A stretch of 64,000 nucleotides of DNA from an uncultured Mobiluncus sp. (GCF_947087965.1 NZ_CAMUES010000003.1:186001-250000), one strand, 5' to 3'. Numbered from the stretch's first letter, positions 25,692-34,655 are shown. The notes: a model not told the origin generated them from the letters alone. Numbers and translations: made by a program.

Positions 25692-28178
25692 ATGGGCGAA
25701 ATGGATGAAATTGTCCGCGAATTCCTGGTCGAGTCCTATGAGAACCTCGATCAACTTGAGCAAGACATGGTGTCTTTGGAATCCGAACCGGGTTCAAAAG
25801 AACTCCTGTCCTCGATTTTCCGGACTATTCACACAATTAAAGGCACGTCAGGATTCCTGGCGTTCAACCGGCTCGAGAAGTTGGCACACCGTGGTGAAAA
25901 CTTGCTTTCCGAGCTGCGTGATGGCGTACGTGAGATGGACCAAGACACCGCTGACGTACTGCTGTTGATGGTAGACCGAATCCGCAACATTATGGGTTCA
26001 GTGGAAGATACCGGTCAAGAAGGCGATGTGGACATCGAATCCGTCATCGCTCAGATTGAAGCTATTCAAGGCAAGACGTCGAGTGCGCCAGTGCCCGCTG
26101 CTGACAGCATGTCTGGTGAACCGGCTCCGGCCGCCGCTGAGGAAGCTCCGGCCGAGATTCCGTTCTTGACCAATGTGGCCGATGAGAACGGTAACGTGAA
26201 CCTGGGTGAGGACCTGGCGGCCCCGCCAGCCGCCGCCGAGGAAGCTCCGGCCGAGATTCCGTTCTTGACCAATGTGGCTGATGAGAACGGCAATGTGAAC
26301 TTGGGTGAGGACGCTGCCCCGGCTGCCCCGGCCGCGAAACCGGCTCCGGCGGCGAAACCGGCGCCGGCCGCCCCGGCAAACTCCGCCCCACAGTCGAAAC
26401 CGGCGGCATCCAAGAAGGACGAAGCCAAGCCGGCGGAACACGGTTCCTCGCGTTCTGCCGCGGATTCTTCCATCCGCGTGGATGTCGACCTGCTGGACGT
26501 GTTGATGCGCGAAGTCTCCGAGTTGGTGTTGGTGCGTAACCAGATTGTGCGCCTGACCGACTCGATGACCGACATGAACCTGGTGCAGTCGTCTCAGCGC
26601 TTGTCCATCGTCGCCACCGAGCTGCAAGAGGGCATTATGAAGACCCGCATGCAGCCCATCGAACACCTGTGGTCCAAGATGCCGCGCGTGGTACGTGACC
26701 TGGCGAAACAGACTGATAAGAACGTGCAGCTGGTCATGATTGGCGGCGACACCGAACTCGATCGTTCCTTGCTGGAAGCCATCAAGGATCCGCTGACGCA
26801 CATGGTGCGTAACGCGGTTGACCACGGGGTGGAACTACCCGAGGTCCGCCAGGCTGCCGGGAAAGACCCGAAAGGCACGGTGACCTTGAAGGCTTACCAC
26901 GCCGGTGGTCAGGTCGTGGTTGACATTATTGACGACGGCGCGGGTATCGATCCGGTCGTGGTGGCGAACAAGGCTCTGGATAAAGGCCTGGTCACCCAGC
27001 AGCAGCTCGGCGAGATGAGCGACAAGGAAATCTTTAACCTGCTGTTCCTGCCGGGATTCTCGACCGCAAAGAAAGTCTCGAACATTTCCGGCCGCGGGGT
27101 CGGCACCGACGTGGTCAAGACATCTGTTGAGGCCATCGGCGGTACGGTTGACGTCGAGTCTGAACTCGGCAAGGGCTCGACTTGGCGGATGCGGATTCCG
27201 CTGACCTTGGCGATTCAGCCGTCCTTGACGGTCGAGTCCCACGGCGAGCTCTACGCCATTCCGCAGGTGTCCCTGCTCGAGTTGGTCGTTTTGGATTCGT
27301 CTCGCAAGGAAACTTCGATGGAGTACGTGAACGCCTCGCCGGTTTACCGCCTGCGTGGCATGTTGCTGCCGCTGATTCGCTTGAGCCACGTGCTGCATCC
27401 CGAGGAATCCAACGACCGTGGCTCCGAAGCCAACGGCGTCATTGCTGTGTTGCAAAACGACGACCAGCGTTTCGGCCTGGTGGTCGACAAGGTCATCAAC
27501 AACGAAGAAATCGTGGTCAAGCCACTGTCCTCCAAGCTCAAGTCCATCGGCCTGTACGCGGGTGCGACCCTGCTGGGCGATGGCCGCGTGGCGCTGATTC
27601 TGGATATCGGTGCGGTGGCGCGCAAGTCCCTGACCGGCGCGACGAACCAGGCTGCCCAGAAGGCTCAGATGGATGCGGAAGCCGCACAGGCTCGCAGCTC
27701 CGAGATGACCGGTCAAGCGCTGGTGGTCGGTATTGGCGACGGGCGCCGCGTGGCGATTCCGCTGGCTGCCGTTACTCGCTTGGAGCACATCAGTGTCGAG
27801 GCGGTGGAACGCGTGGGTGGCCGCGAAGTCATCCAATACCGGGGTCAGATTCTGCCTATCGTCCGTTTGGATCGTTTGCTCGGGGTCATGGACTACGAGG
27901 AGCCCAAGGATTTGCAGGTCGTGGTGTATCGCCGCGGCGATCGTTCCGTGGCGATGGTGGTCCGCGAGATTCTGGACATCGTGGCCGACGACAAGCGCAA
28001 GCACTCCAACATCGAAGACCACGGCTTGTTGGGCTCTGCGGTGCTGAAGGACCGGGTTACCGAGCTGCTGGACGTCGAACAAGCCGTCCGTGCCGCCGAC
28101 CCGACTTTCTTCGACGAAATCGAAGACTTCAACGCGGAACTCGAGATGAACTCTCGCCTGGACATGGTCGGGGCGTGA
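25692..28178 (+). CDS. cheA: chemotaxis histidine kinase CheA
   Basis: 828 residues, longer than usual (about 650). The HPt domain carries H47 (TIHTIKGTSGF). A linker follows, with a 25-residue unit beginning EEAPAEIPFLTN repeated twice (26139-26213 and 26238-26312). Dimerisation and ATPase domains show N, G1 and G2 boxes (HMVRNAVDHG; DDGAGID; GRGVGTDVVK). Two CheW-like domains end the protein instead of one. I see no P2 CheY-binding domain. ATG 25692 has GGGAGG upstream. cheW follows after six bases. Confidence 0.96.
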   Translation: MGEMDEIVREFLVESYENLDQLEQDMVSLESEPGSKELLSSIFRTIHTIKGTSGFLAFNRLEKLAHRGENLLSELRDGVREMDQDTADVLLLMVDRIRNIMGSVEDTGQEGDVDIESVIAQIEAIQGKTSSAPVPAADSMSGEPAPAAAEEAPAEIPFLTNVADENGNVNLGEDLAAPPAAAEEAPAEIPFLTNVADENGNVNLGEDAAPAAPAAKPAPAAKPAPAAPANSAPQSKPAASKKDEAKPAEHGSSRSAADSSIRVDVDLLDVLMREVSELVLVRNQIVRLTDSMTDMNLVQSSQRLSIVATELQEGIMKTRMQPIEHLWSKMPRVVRDLAKQTDKNVQLVMIGGDTELDRSLLEAIKDPLTHMVRNAVDHGVELPEVRQAAGKDPKGTVTLKAYHAGGQVVVDIIDDGAGIDPVVVANKALDKGLVTQQQLGEMSDKEIFNLLFLPGFSTAKKVSNISGRGVGTDVVKTSVEAIGGTVDVESELGKGSTWRMRIPLTLAIQPSLTVESHGELYAIPQVSLLELVVLDSSRKETSMEYVNASPVYRLRGMLLPLIRLSHVLHPEESNDRGSEANGVIAVLQNDDQRFGLVVDKVINNEEIVVKPLSSKLKSIGLYAGATLLGDGRVALILDIGAVARKSLTGATNQAAQKAQMDAEAAQARSSEMTGQALVVGIGDGRRVAIPLAAVTRLEHISVEAVERVGGREVIQYRGQILPIVRLDRLLGVMDYEEPKDLQVVVYRRGDRSVAMVVREILDIVADDKRKHSNIEDHGLLGSAVLKDRVTELLDVEQAVRAADPTFFDEIEDFNAELEMNSRLDMVGA

Positions 28179-28184
28179 TGAGCG

Positions 28185-28622
28185 ATGACGCAGTACGTAA
28201 CTTTCCGTTTGGACGGAGCCCTTTACGGCATTGAAGTCAATCAGGTCACCGAGATTCTGCACGGTGAGGACATCACGAACGTGCCGCTGTCCCCGACCGC
28301 CATTACCGGCCTGGTGAACCTGCGCGGACAAATCGCGACCCTGATTGACCTGCGTAACCAACTGCACCTGCCGCCTCGGGAGAATCTCCGTGAAGCCATG
28401 ATGGTCGTGGTGGTTCTGGACGGTGAGACCCTGTCGCTGATGGTGGATTCGATTGGTGATGTTCGCGAGGTTGACGAGTCTGATTTCGAGGCTCCGCCGG
28501 ACACGCTGGGACAGGACATGCGCGAACTCATCTTGGGTGCGTACAAGTTGAGCGATGACCTGCTGTTGGTTCTCGACGTGGAGCGCGTCGTCGCTATCGG
28601 CGCGGAAGCCCGCGGAGCGTGA
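28185..28622 (+). CDS. cheW: chemotaxis coupling protein CheW
   Basis: 145 residues, a single CheW domain (FRLDGALYGIEVNQVTEIL; GLVNLRGQIATLIDLRNQL). It links CheA to chemoreceptors; no receptor gene is in this window. It is preceded by cheA and followed by a hairpin terminator at 28653-28682. Confidence 0.95.
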   Translation: MTQYVTFRLDGALYGIEVNQVTEILHGEDITNVPLSPTAITGLVNLRGQIATLIDLRNQLHLPPRENLREAMMVVVVLDGETLSLMVDSIGDVREVDESDFEAPPDTLGQDMRELILGAYKLSDDLLLVLDVERVVAIGAEARGA

Positions 28623-28652
28623 GGTCCTGCCGTGGCTTAGGAATTGCACAGT

Positions 28653-28682
28653 CGGAGGGGGTCACTGCGGTGGCTCCCTCCG
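28653..28682 (+). terminator. hairpin after cheW
   Basis: CGGAGGG and CCCTCCG form the outer stem of a 30-base hairpin, followed by ATTTGTCT. The T tract is weak but the position, 30 bases after the cheW stop, fits a terminator. Confidence 0.6.
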
Positions 28683-28866
28683 ATTTGTCTGCACAAGGGT
28701 GGGGCGCAACAGTGTTTTTTGGGGTGCGGCTTATCGGGTAAAATGTACGTAAAGCGGCACGCGGTCTGACATTTGTCACCCCGCAAAAACCGCCGTCCGT
28801 TGTCGGGCGAAGAACTGTAAAACCAGTTAGCCTTTAAAGGTATAACTCGCAGCTGAGGGAGAGAAG

Positions 28867-29994
28867 ATGTCAGGCATTAAAGTCCTCGTCGTGGACGATT
28901 CCGTTGTGGTGCGTAAAATCGTGACAGATGCGCTTAACGCCGACCCTAACCTGGAGGTTGTGGGTACTGCCCCGAACGGCAAACTGGCGCTGATGAAGTG
29001 GAAACAGCTGAAGCCTGATGCCATCACTATGGACATCGAAATGCCCGAAATGAACGGCATCGAAGCCGTGCGGGAGCTGCGTAAGCTGGGTTGCAAAGAC
29101 CCCATCATCATGTTCTCCACCTTGACCCAGCGCGGCGCGACCGCGACTTTGGAGGCCCTATCTGCCGGCGCCACTGACTACGTGACGAAACCTGCGAACC
29201 AGGGTTCCGTCCAGCAATCCATCCAAAGTGTACGGGAACAGTTGGTTCCCATCATTCTGGGCTTGTTGCCCAGCAAAGTTCGGGCGATGGGGGCGGCGTC
29301 CTCCAGCTTGTCCCCCGAGGCGCGCGCCAATATTTCGTCCGTACCGTCCATGTTTGCCGGTCCGCTCAAACTGCACGATCGCGCCGGCATGCCAGACAAG
29401 CCGATTCGTATCGTCATTCTCGGCTCCTCCACCGGCGGTCCTGAGGCTTTGACCAAGGTCATTTCCGGGCTGAGCCATCCCATGCCGGTGCCCATGGTCA
29501 TCACTCAGCACATGCCCCCCGTGTTCACCACCCAGTTGGCGGCCCGTTTGGACAAACTGACTTCCGCAATCGTGCAGGAGGCTTCGGAAGGCATGATGCT
29601 GGCTCCGGGTCATATTTATCTGGCACCGGGCAACTTCCATATGACTTTTGCGGGCAACGCTGGGGCTCCGCGGGTGAAGTTGACCCAGACCCAGCCGGTG
29701 AACTTTTGCCGCCCTTCCGTGGACGTCATGTTTGAATCCGCAGTGAATCTCTATGGTGGAGACATGTTGGCGGTGGTGCTGACCGGCATGGGCCAGGACG
29801 GCAAGAACGGTTGCGGCAAGGTTCTGGAGGCCGGGGGCCGTACCCTGGTCCAGGATGAAAAGACCTCCGTGGTGTGGGGGATGCCGGGGGCGGTAGCCAA
29901 CGCCGGCTTTGCAGACGAAATTTGCCCGCTTGATGAAATCTCGACCCAGATTCAGCGTCACGTCCAGACTTATACCCCGGAGGCTCGACGATGA
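28867..29994 (+). CDS. cheB: chemotaxis methylesterase CheB
   Basis: 375 residues. The receiver domain has D10/D11 and phospho-acceptor D56 (ITMDIEMPEMNG), with the conserved Lys in TKPAN. The C-terminal esterase carries the triad S188 (LGSSTGGPEAL), H215 (ITQHMPP) and D311 (TGMGQDGKNG). It demethylates or deamidates receptor glutamates. GGGAGAGAAG lies before the ATG. It starts a second chemotaxis transcription unit after a 244-base gap, and its end overlaps cheR. Confidence 0.96.
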   Translation: MSGIKVLVVDDSVVVRKIVTDALNADPNLEVVGTAPNGKLALMKWKQLKPDAITMDIEMPEMNGIEAVRELRKLGCKDPIIMFSTLTQRGATATLEALSAGATDYVTKPANQGSVQQSIQSVREQLVPIILGLLPSKVRAMGAASSSLSPEARANISSVPSMFAGPLKLHDRAGMPDKPIRIVILGSSTGGPEALTKVISGLSHPMPVPMVITQHMPPVFTTQLAARLDKLTSAIVQEASEGMMLAPGHIYLAPGNFHMTFAGNAGAPRVKLTQTQPVNFCRPSVDVMFESAVNLYGGDMLAVVLTGMGQDGKNGCGKVLEAGGRTLVQDEKTSVVWGMPGAVANAGFADEICPLDEISTQIQRHVQTYTPEARR

Positions 29995-30815
29995 GTCTGA
30001 CCCGCCAAACATTTGATTATGTGGCGGGATTGGTCAAGCAACGCAGTGCTATCCAACTTCCCGCCGGAAAGGAATACCTGGTTGAATCCAGGCTCATTCC
30101 TTTGGCTCGGGAAGCCGGTTTCACCGGGCCTGCCGCAGTGGATAAGTGGATTCAACAGGTTATCGCGACTCGCCGGGCTGGTGACCTGCAAGACATTGCC
30201 GAGGCACTGACCACCAACGAAACTTCATTTTTCCGTGACGTCACCCCGTTTAAGGGGTTGACAGAATCCGTAGTTCCCAGCCTGATTGAGGCCGGTCACC
30301 GCAACCTCTCGATTTGGTCCGCGGCTTGTTCCACCGGTCAGGAACCCTATTCCATTGCGATGAGCTTGTTAGAGATGGACCAGGCTCCGAATTTTTCCAT
30401 CGCTGCTACTGACATTTCTCGGACAGTGTTAGCCAAGGCCAGGCAGGGTTTCTATACCCAGCTGGAAGTGAACCGTGGTTTGCCGGCGCCTATGTTGGTG
30501 CGGTATTTCCAGCGCGAAGGCGCCAACTGGGTTATTAGCCCGTCGCTGCGATCTCGGGTTAACTTCCTGGAACACAATCTTTTGTCGACCCCGCCTAAAG
30601 GCGGTCCTTTCCATATCGTGTTTATTCGCAATGTGTTGATTTATTTCGACATCAATGCGAAGCGAGAAGTCTTGCGTCGTGTGGCGCATTCTATGGTGCC
30701 TGGCGGGTATCTGTTCCTGGGTGCGGCAGAAACCACGATGGGGATGGATCCCGTTTGGGAGCGCATGACGTTGACACAAGGTGCGGTATACAAATTGAAA
30801 GGGGGCGGGAAATGA
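29991..30815 (+). CDS. cheR: chemotaxis methyltransferase CheR
   Basis: 274 residues, the standard size. It methylates receptor glutamates with S-adenosylmethionine. The N-terminal helical domain is followed by the Rossmann domain with family motifs (TTNETSFFRDVTPF; WSAACSTGQEPYSIAM; FIRNVLIYFD). The start overlaps the end of cheB, and the stop overlaps the cheY start (ATGA). Confidence 0.96.
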   Translation: MSLTRQTFDYVAGLVKQRSAIQLPAGKEYLVESRLIPLAREAGFTGPAAVDKWIQQVIATRRAGDLQDIAEALTTNETSFFRDVTPFKGLTESVVPSLIEAGHRNLSIWSAACSTGQEPYSIAMSLLEMDQAPNFSIAATDISRTVLAKARQGFYTQLEVNRGLPAPMLVRYFQREGANWVISPSLRSRVNFLEHNLLSTPPKGGPFHIVFIRNVLIYFDINAKREVLRRVAHSMVPGGYLFLGAAETTMGMDPVWERMTLTQGAVYKLKGGGK

Positions 30816-31186
30816 GAGCATTAGTCGTTGACGATTCCCGTGCTATGCGCAAAATTATCGGCGGTATCCTGCGCCGTGAAGGCTTTGAAATCCTGGAAGC
30901 CGCAGATGGCGAACAGGCTATGGAAGTCTTGCACGACCCCGCCACGGGACGCGTCGACTTGGCGACAATCGACTGGAATATGCCGGTGATGAACGGGTTG
31001 GATTTGGTGGTGAATATCCGCGCGGAAAAGGAACTGCGCAATATCACCCTGATGATGGTAACCACCGAGTCGGAGCACTCGCAGATTGTGCGTGCTTTGG
31101 CGGCGGGGGCGCACGAGTACCTCATCAAACCTTTTACTCCCGAAGCGGTCAACGAAAAGCTCATGCTGTTGGGCTTGGGAACTTGA
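30812..31186 (+). CDS. cheY: chemotaxis response regulator CheY
   Basis: 124 residues, a stand-alone receiver domain. Acidic pocket D7/D8, phospho-acceptor D54 (TIDWNMPVMNG), the conserved Thr in MMVTTES and Lys in LIKPF are intact. Phospho-CheY normally binds FliM, but the FliM here lacks the binding peptide. The start is coupled to cheR. Confidence 0.93.
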   Translation: MRALVVDDSRAMRKIIGGILRREGFEILEAADGEQAMEVLHDPATGRVDLATIDWNMPVMNGLDLVVNIRAEKELRNITLMMVTTESEHSQIVRALAAGAHEYLIKPFTPEAVNEKLMLLGLGT

Positions 31187-31266
31187 GGAACTTGCCAAGC
31201 CCTGCGGAACAGCCGGTGAAACCGAGACCCGGAGTCTTTCGCCAGTAAGGAACACAAGGAGAAATA

Positions 31267-31731
31267 ATGGATCAGGAAGTTCGGGAAGCGGTGCTGAACA
31301 TCGCTAACGATGTCTTTTATGTTCTGATTGATAAACGTGAAGGTACTGTGAAGGAGTGGCATGACGAAATCGAGCCCTTCCAGAATCCGGTTTATGCCTG
31401 GGTGGATTCACAAGGGGATAAGCAGTTGCGCGTCATGCTAGAGATGGAAGATTCCACAGCAAAGGACCTGACTAGAGCCCTGTTCCTCCTGGTTGAAACC
31501 GATGAGGTCACCGAGGAAGATCAACAGGACGCTTTCGGGGAAATCGTCAATGTTATTGGTGGAAACATGAAATCTATTGTGGAAGATTCCGGAAACCTTA
31601 TCATTCCACAGGTTAGAAAGGAAAAACCGATACAACCAGAATCGCCTTTTATTAACGTAAACCTCAACTGGAAAGGCAAATTCCTGGTAGTCTCAATAAG
31701 TGACCTTAATGCCACTCCGGATGCGGCATAA
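31267..31731 (+). CDS. cheX: CheX-like chemotaxis phosphatase
   Basis: 154 residues. CheX-family proteins dephosphorylate CheY-P using an ExxN motif; here E92 and N95 in FGEIVNVIGGNMKS fit exactly, including the trailing GN. The rest has the alpha/beta pattern of the CheC/CheX/FliY fold. It sits between two CheY genes. AAGGAGAAATA precedes the ATG. Confidence 0.82.
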   Translation: MDQEVREAVLNIANDVFYVLIDKREGTVKEWHDEIEPFQNPVYAWVDSQGDKQLRVMLEMEDSTAKDLTRALFLLVETDEVTEEDQQDAFGEIVNVIGGNMKSIVEDSGNLIIPQVRKEKPIQPESPFINVNLNWKGKFLVVSISDLNATPDAA

Positions 31732-31752
31732 GGGCGAACACGGAGGTAGTCG

Positions 31753-32112
31753 ATGCGTATTATTGTTGCAGACGATTCGCGAGTGATGCGACAGATTGTG
31801 GTGCGTACCCTGCGCCAAGCAGGATTTGATTGGGAAGTTATGGAAGCCGAGGATGGCGCCCAGGCTTTGCAGTTAGCGCTATCGGAATCACCTGATTTGG
31901 TGCTTTCTGACTGGAATATGCCAAATATGCTGGGTATTGAGATGCTACAGCAGCTGCGGGCGACCGGGTCAAAGATTCCGGTCGGGTTCGTGACTTCCGA
32001 GGGTTCCCCTCAGATGCGGGAAATCGCACAACAGGCGGGTGCGAACTTCCTGATTCAAAAACCTTTTGATGCCGCCACGTTCAAGTCGATTTTAGGAGCG
32101 TTCAACCGATGA
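31753..32112 (+). CDS. second CheY-like response regulator
   Basis: 119 residues, another stand-alone receiver with D7/D8, phospho-acceptor D53 (LSDWNMPNML), Thr in FVTSEGS and Lys in IQKPF. It differs from the first CheY enough to suggest a separate task, such as a phosphate sink or an adaptor for a different target. Its stop overlaps the next gene by four bases. Confidence 0.9.
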   Translation: MRIIVADDSRVMRQIVVRTLRQAGFDWEVMEAEDGAQALQLALSESPDLVLSDWNMPNMLGIEMLQQLRATGSKIPVGFVTSEGSPQMREIAQQAGANFLIQKPFDAATFKSILGAFNR

Positions 32113-32597
32113 GTGCCACCCCTTTGCCTACTGGAAAAGAAATCCGTGACCTGTACGAAATGCTGTTGGGGCGAACCGTTGAGCTTTCCCCGGACTATGA
32201 AATTTTGAAGCCTGATGAGGAATTCGGTTGCTGCGTGGCGTTCTTTAACGATGCTATGGACAATGTGTGTGCCGCCTGCATCATGGATCTGGATTTGTGT
32301 GCCTACGCCGGCGCCGCTCTGCAGCTGATTCCCGCTGCTGGGGCGCAAGACGAAATCAACAACGGCATCCTCTCTGACAGCTACATTGAGAATGTCTACG
32401 AGATTCTCAACATTTTCTCTGGTCTGTTGAACAAGGAAGGTGCCCCGCACGTCACCATCGGTTTGATGTATACCCCTGGCGAGGAACTGCCGGCTAACGA
32501 GTACAAGATGGTTACCTCCTACGTGGAGCGCCGCGATTCCATCCTCGACATCGAAGGCTACGGCAAGGGCCGCTTCGGCGTCATGTGCTTTAACTAG
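32109..32597 (+). CDS. divergent CheX/CheC-like protein
   Basis: 162 residues with no close relative I recognise. A helix reading IENVYEILNIFSGLLN matches the CheC/CheX catalytic pattern, with E98 and N101 spaced as ExxN. Cysteines are unusually frequent for this organism (CC near 41, then C54, C57 and C64). The gene is translationally coupled to the second cheY, suggesting it acts on that regulator. It is the last gene of the chemotaxis unit. Confidence 0.65.
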   Translation: MSATPLPTGKEIRDLYEMLLGRTVELSPDYEILKPDEEFGCCVAFFNDAMDNVCAACIMDLDLCAYAGAALQLIPAAGAQDEINNGILSDSYIENVYEILNIFSGLLNKEGAPHVTIGLMYTPGEELPANEYKMVTSYVERRDSILDIEGYGKGRFGVMCFN

Positions 32598-32642
32598 CGG
32601 CGTTGTCGCTGGGGTTTGCCCCGGGGTTAATCCTATTAATTT

Positions 32643-32673
32643 GCTTCGGTGTGCCATATATGGCACACCGAGC
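32643..32673 (+). terminator. terminator after the chemotaxis operon
   Basis: GCTTCGGTGTGCCA and TGGCACACCGAGC form a stem with one mismatch around a TATA loop, followed by TGTTTAAA. It lies 45 bases after the last chemotaxis gene. The design resembles the terminator between gdhA and nadE. Confidence 0.75.
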
Positions 32674-32681
32674 TGTTTAAA

Positions 32682-32724
32682 TAGGTTTTATTCCGGGTGA
32701 TCCGAGGATTTTCGGGGCTGTTTG
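32682..32724 (+). repeat. dispersed 43-base block, copy 1
   Basis: ATAGGTTTTATTCCGGGT followed by TCCGAGGA and GGGGCTGTTT recurs at 54692-54735 with few changes. Both copies follow a terminator-like hairpin. Confidence 0.6.
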
Positions 32725-32734
32725 TCTTTATGGC

Positions 32735-32875
32735 GCGGGGCGGTCGCTCGGGTGCGCTCGCGAGAGGCGGAAGGGGGAGGGCCCCCTCGCGTTTTGCGCG
32801 ACTATTGTCGCAAAACGCTCACCCCCCAGCCTCTCGCTGAGTCGCCCCCAACGCTCCCCGCCCCGCCAGCCTAAA
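32735..32875. repeat. large imperfect GC-rich palindrome
   Basis: The outer arms share GGCGNGGGGCGG-like and GCGAGAGGC strings in inverted order, and the centre is a clean hairpin GCGTTTTGCG (32789-32798) against CGCAAAACGC (32809-32818). It could fold into one long stem. No protein reading is likely. Confidence 0.5.
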
Positions 32876-32892
32876 TTCCGGTGTAAATAACC

Positions 32893-33073
32893 TGAATTCA
32901 GCGCTGTTCAGTCGTAAAACCTCCTGTGGTTTTTCGGAATAGTTGCACGAACGACCGATTTCAACCCAGAATCTGGGCCATCATCAACTCCCGGTTTCAC
33001 AAACCTGCAGGTCAGCAAGATTCTAGCTGTGTAGAGCCGGCACTATGCAAAGTGAAATCGGTCATTCGTGCAA
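32893..33073. repeat. MITE-like element, copy 2
   Basis: Terminal inverted repeats TTGCACGAACGACCGATTTC (32944-32963) and TGAAATCGGTCATTCGTGCA (33053-33072) differ at one position. The interior shares the AATCTGGGCCATCA and ACCTGCAGGT strings with copy 1. The 33-base block at 32893-32925 precedes it, as in copy 1. Confidence 0.72.
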
Positions 33074-33137
33074 GACGGGCCGGTTTTACGCGAGGGCGGT
33101 GGTGGAGGGGGGACCTCGAAGGAGCATATGGGTACTT

Positions 33138-33309
33138 GCAATCTCTGCGAGATTGCGTCCCCTGGCATGACACGGGTGTTCGTAGTTTTTCTTAGCGGCT
33201 TTGCCGCTTAGAAAAAAAGAACGGGAGACCACCGCGACGCAGACTTTGGCAGCGCAAGCTCGCTTGCATTGCCAAAGTCCAGGAAGCGGTACGGAAAGCG
33301 CAGCTTTCC
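33138..33309. other. cluster of four hairpins, possible structured RNA
   Basis: Hairpin 1 is GCAATCTC-TGC-GAGATTGC (33138-33156). Hairpin 2 pairs TTTTTCTTAGCGGC with GCCGCTTAGAAAAA around TTT (33186-33216, one mismatch). Hairpin 3 pairs GACTTTGGCA with TGCCAAAGTC around an inner GCAAG/CTTGC stem (33242-33279). Hairpin 4 is GGAAAGC-GCA-GCTTTCC (33293-33309). Their spacing and triloops suggest a folded transcript or decayed palindromic elements. Confidence 0.5.
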
Positions 33310-33660
33310 AAGTATTTCTGCGACTGAGAGGCATCCCCCCGAACACCGCCAGACCTCGCGGCCTTACTCGGCATCGCCAGAATCCGTGCAGGCCCCAGCC
33401 AAATCCCACGCACAGAGCAAGCCCGCGCACACTCACCACTACGTTACTCGGCAGTTCGTGATCGAAATCGGTGATTAAACACGGGTACGTGACCATATAG
33501 ACCAGCAACCCCGATTTAATCACCAAATAGCAACACCCCCAGCCCGAACCCCACCAGCACTCGCGGGCATACGGGCGCCGCCCTTGCGGCAAAATCTGGG
33601 CCAGACGAGGCCAAGCACAGTGGTTTGAGGGCGCTGGCGCATGTGTGAAAGAATGAACGC

Positions 33661-34644
33661 ATGGCTGATTTTGTAGCTCCAGATTATGTTCCCAGCGACG
33701 TTCTCGAGCACCCAGTGACTGAGATTCCAGACGTTCCCGGGTGGAAAAAGGCAGCGGCAGGCAAAGTCCGGGAAATCTTTATCCCCGAAGATGCCGCCGG
33801 AATATCCACCGCAGACCGCTTGATGTTGGTGGCGACCGACCGGATCTCGGCTTATGACTTTATCCTTGATACCCCGATTCCCGGTAAGGGCGCGGTGCTG
33901 ACGCAACTGTCTCGCTGGTGGTTTAACCAGCTCAATGGCCTGGTTGATACGCACTACTTGGATGTTGACGTGCCGGCAGAGGTTGCAGGACGGGCGATGA
34001 TAACCCGCCGCCTGGAAATGTATCCGGTCGAATGCGTGGCTCGCGGCTACCTGACAGGTTCGGGATTGGCGGAATATCAACAATCAGGCGCGGTTTGCGG
34101 CATTGCTCTGCCGCCGGGGCTGCGTGAGGCCTCGAAACTGTCCGAGCCGATTTTCACCCCCGCAATTAAAGCTGAACTGGGCGAACACGACGAAAACGTT
34201 TCCGCTGGCCGTATTGCCCAACTGCACGGCCGAGCGGTGGCCAAGAGCCTGACGGACCTGACCCTGCTGATTTACCGCAAAGCCGCCGAAATCGCGGCTG
34301 AACGCGGGATTATCCTGGCTGACACCAAGTTCGAATTCGGGGCGCTGCCCGGACATTACGTTCACGGCGATACCCTCAATGATGCCGCCGCGTCCTTCGT
34401 GCTGGGCGACGAAGTCATCACCCCGGATTCTTCCCGCTTCTGGCCCGCCGATGCCTGGGTGGAAGGCCAGGTCACCCCCAGTTTCGACAAGCAGTATGTG
34501 CGGGACTGGCTGACAGGACCCCAGTCCGGGTGGGACCGTCACGGTGATGCCAAGCCTCCGGCTCTGCCCCCCGAGGTGGTCCAGCGCACCAGCGAACGCT
34601 ACTTGGAGGCTTACCGGATTCTGACCGGCGAGCCCCTCATCTAA
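33661..34644 (+). CDS. purC: SAICAR synthetase PurC
   Basis: 327 residues, a typical actinobacterial length. It joins CAIR and aspartate using ATP in purine synthesis. Signatures include GKVREIF near the N-terminus, ATDRISAYDFILDTPIPGKG, the RGYLTGSG loop and ILADTKFEFG near the C-terminus. It opens the purine gene run purC-purS-purQ-purL. A strong ribosome site is not obvious. No purine riboswitch fold was recognised upstream. Confidence 0.96.
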   Translation: MADFVAPDYVPSDVLEHPVTEIPDVPGWKKAAAGKVREIFIPEDAAGISTADRLMLVATDRISAYDFILDTPIPGKGAVLTQLSRWWFNQLNGLVDTHYLDVDVPAEVAGRAMITRRLEMYPVECVARGYLTGSGLAEYQQSGAVCGIALPPGLREASKLSEPIFTPAIKAELGEHDENVSAGRIAQLHGRAVAKSLTDLTLLIYRKAAEIAAERGIILADTKFEFGALPGHYVHGDTLNDAAASFVLGDEVITPDSSRFWPADAWVEGQVTPSFDKQYVRDWLTGPQSGWDRHGDAKPPALPPEVVQRTSERYLEAYRILTGEPLI

Positions 34645-34655
34645 AACTCTGAAAT

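Larger units (their letters stand above)
32598..33660. other. 1-kb structured non-coding island
   Basis: No supported gene in 1063 bases. In order it holds a terminator (32643-32673), a block shared with 54692-54735 (32682-32724), a large GC-rich imperfect palindrome (about 32735-32875) centred on a GCGTTTTGCG hairpin, a MITE-like element (32893-33073) and four close-set hairpins (33138-33309). The last 350 bases show nothing I can name before purC. Confidence 0.65.

Noticed and set aside
33086..33592. 168-codon minus-strand reading frame in the 33-kb island
   Set aside because: It runs through four hairpins and the end of the MITE-like element, has no domain and no ribosome site, and its codons follow the palindromes; treated as spurious.
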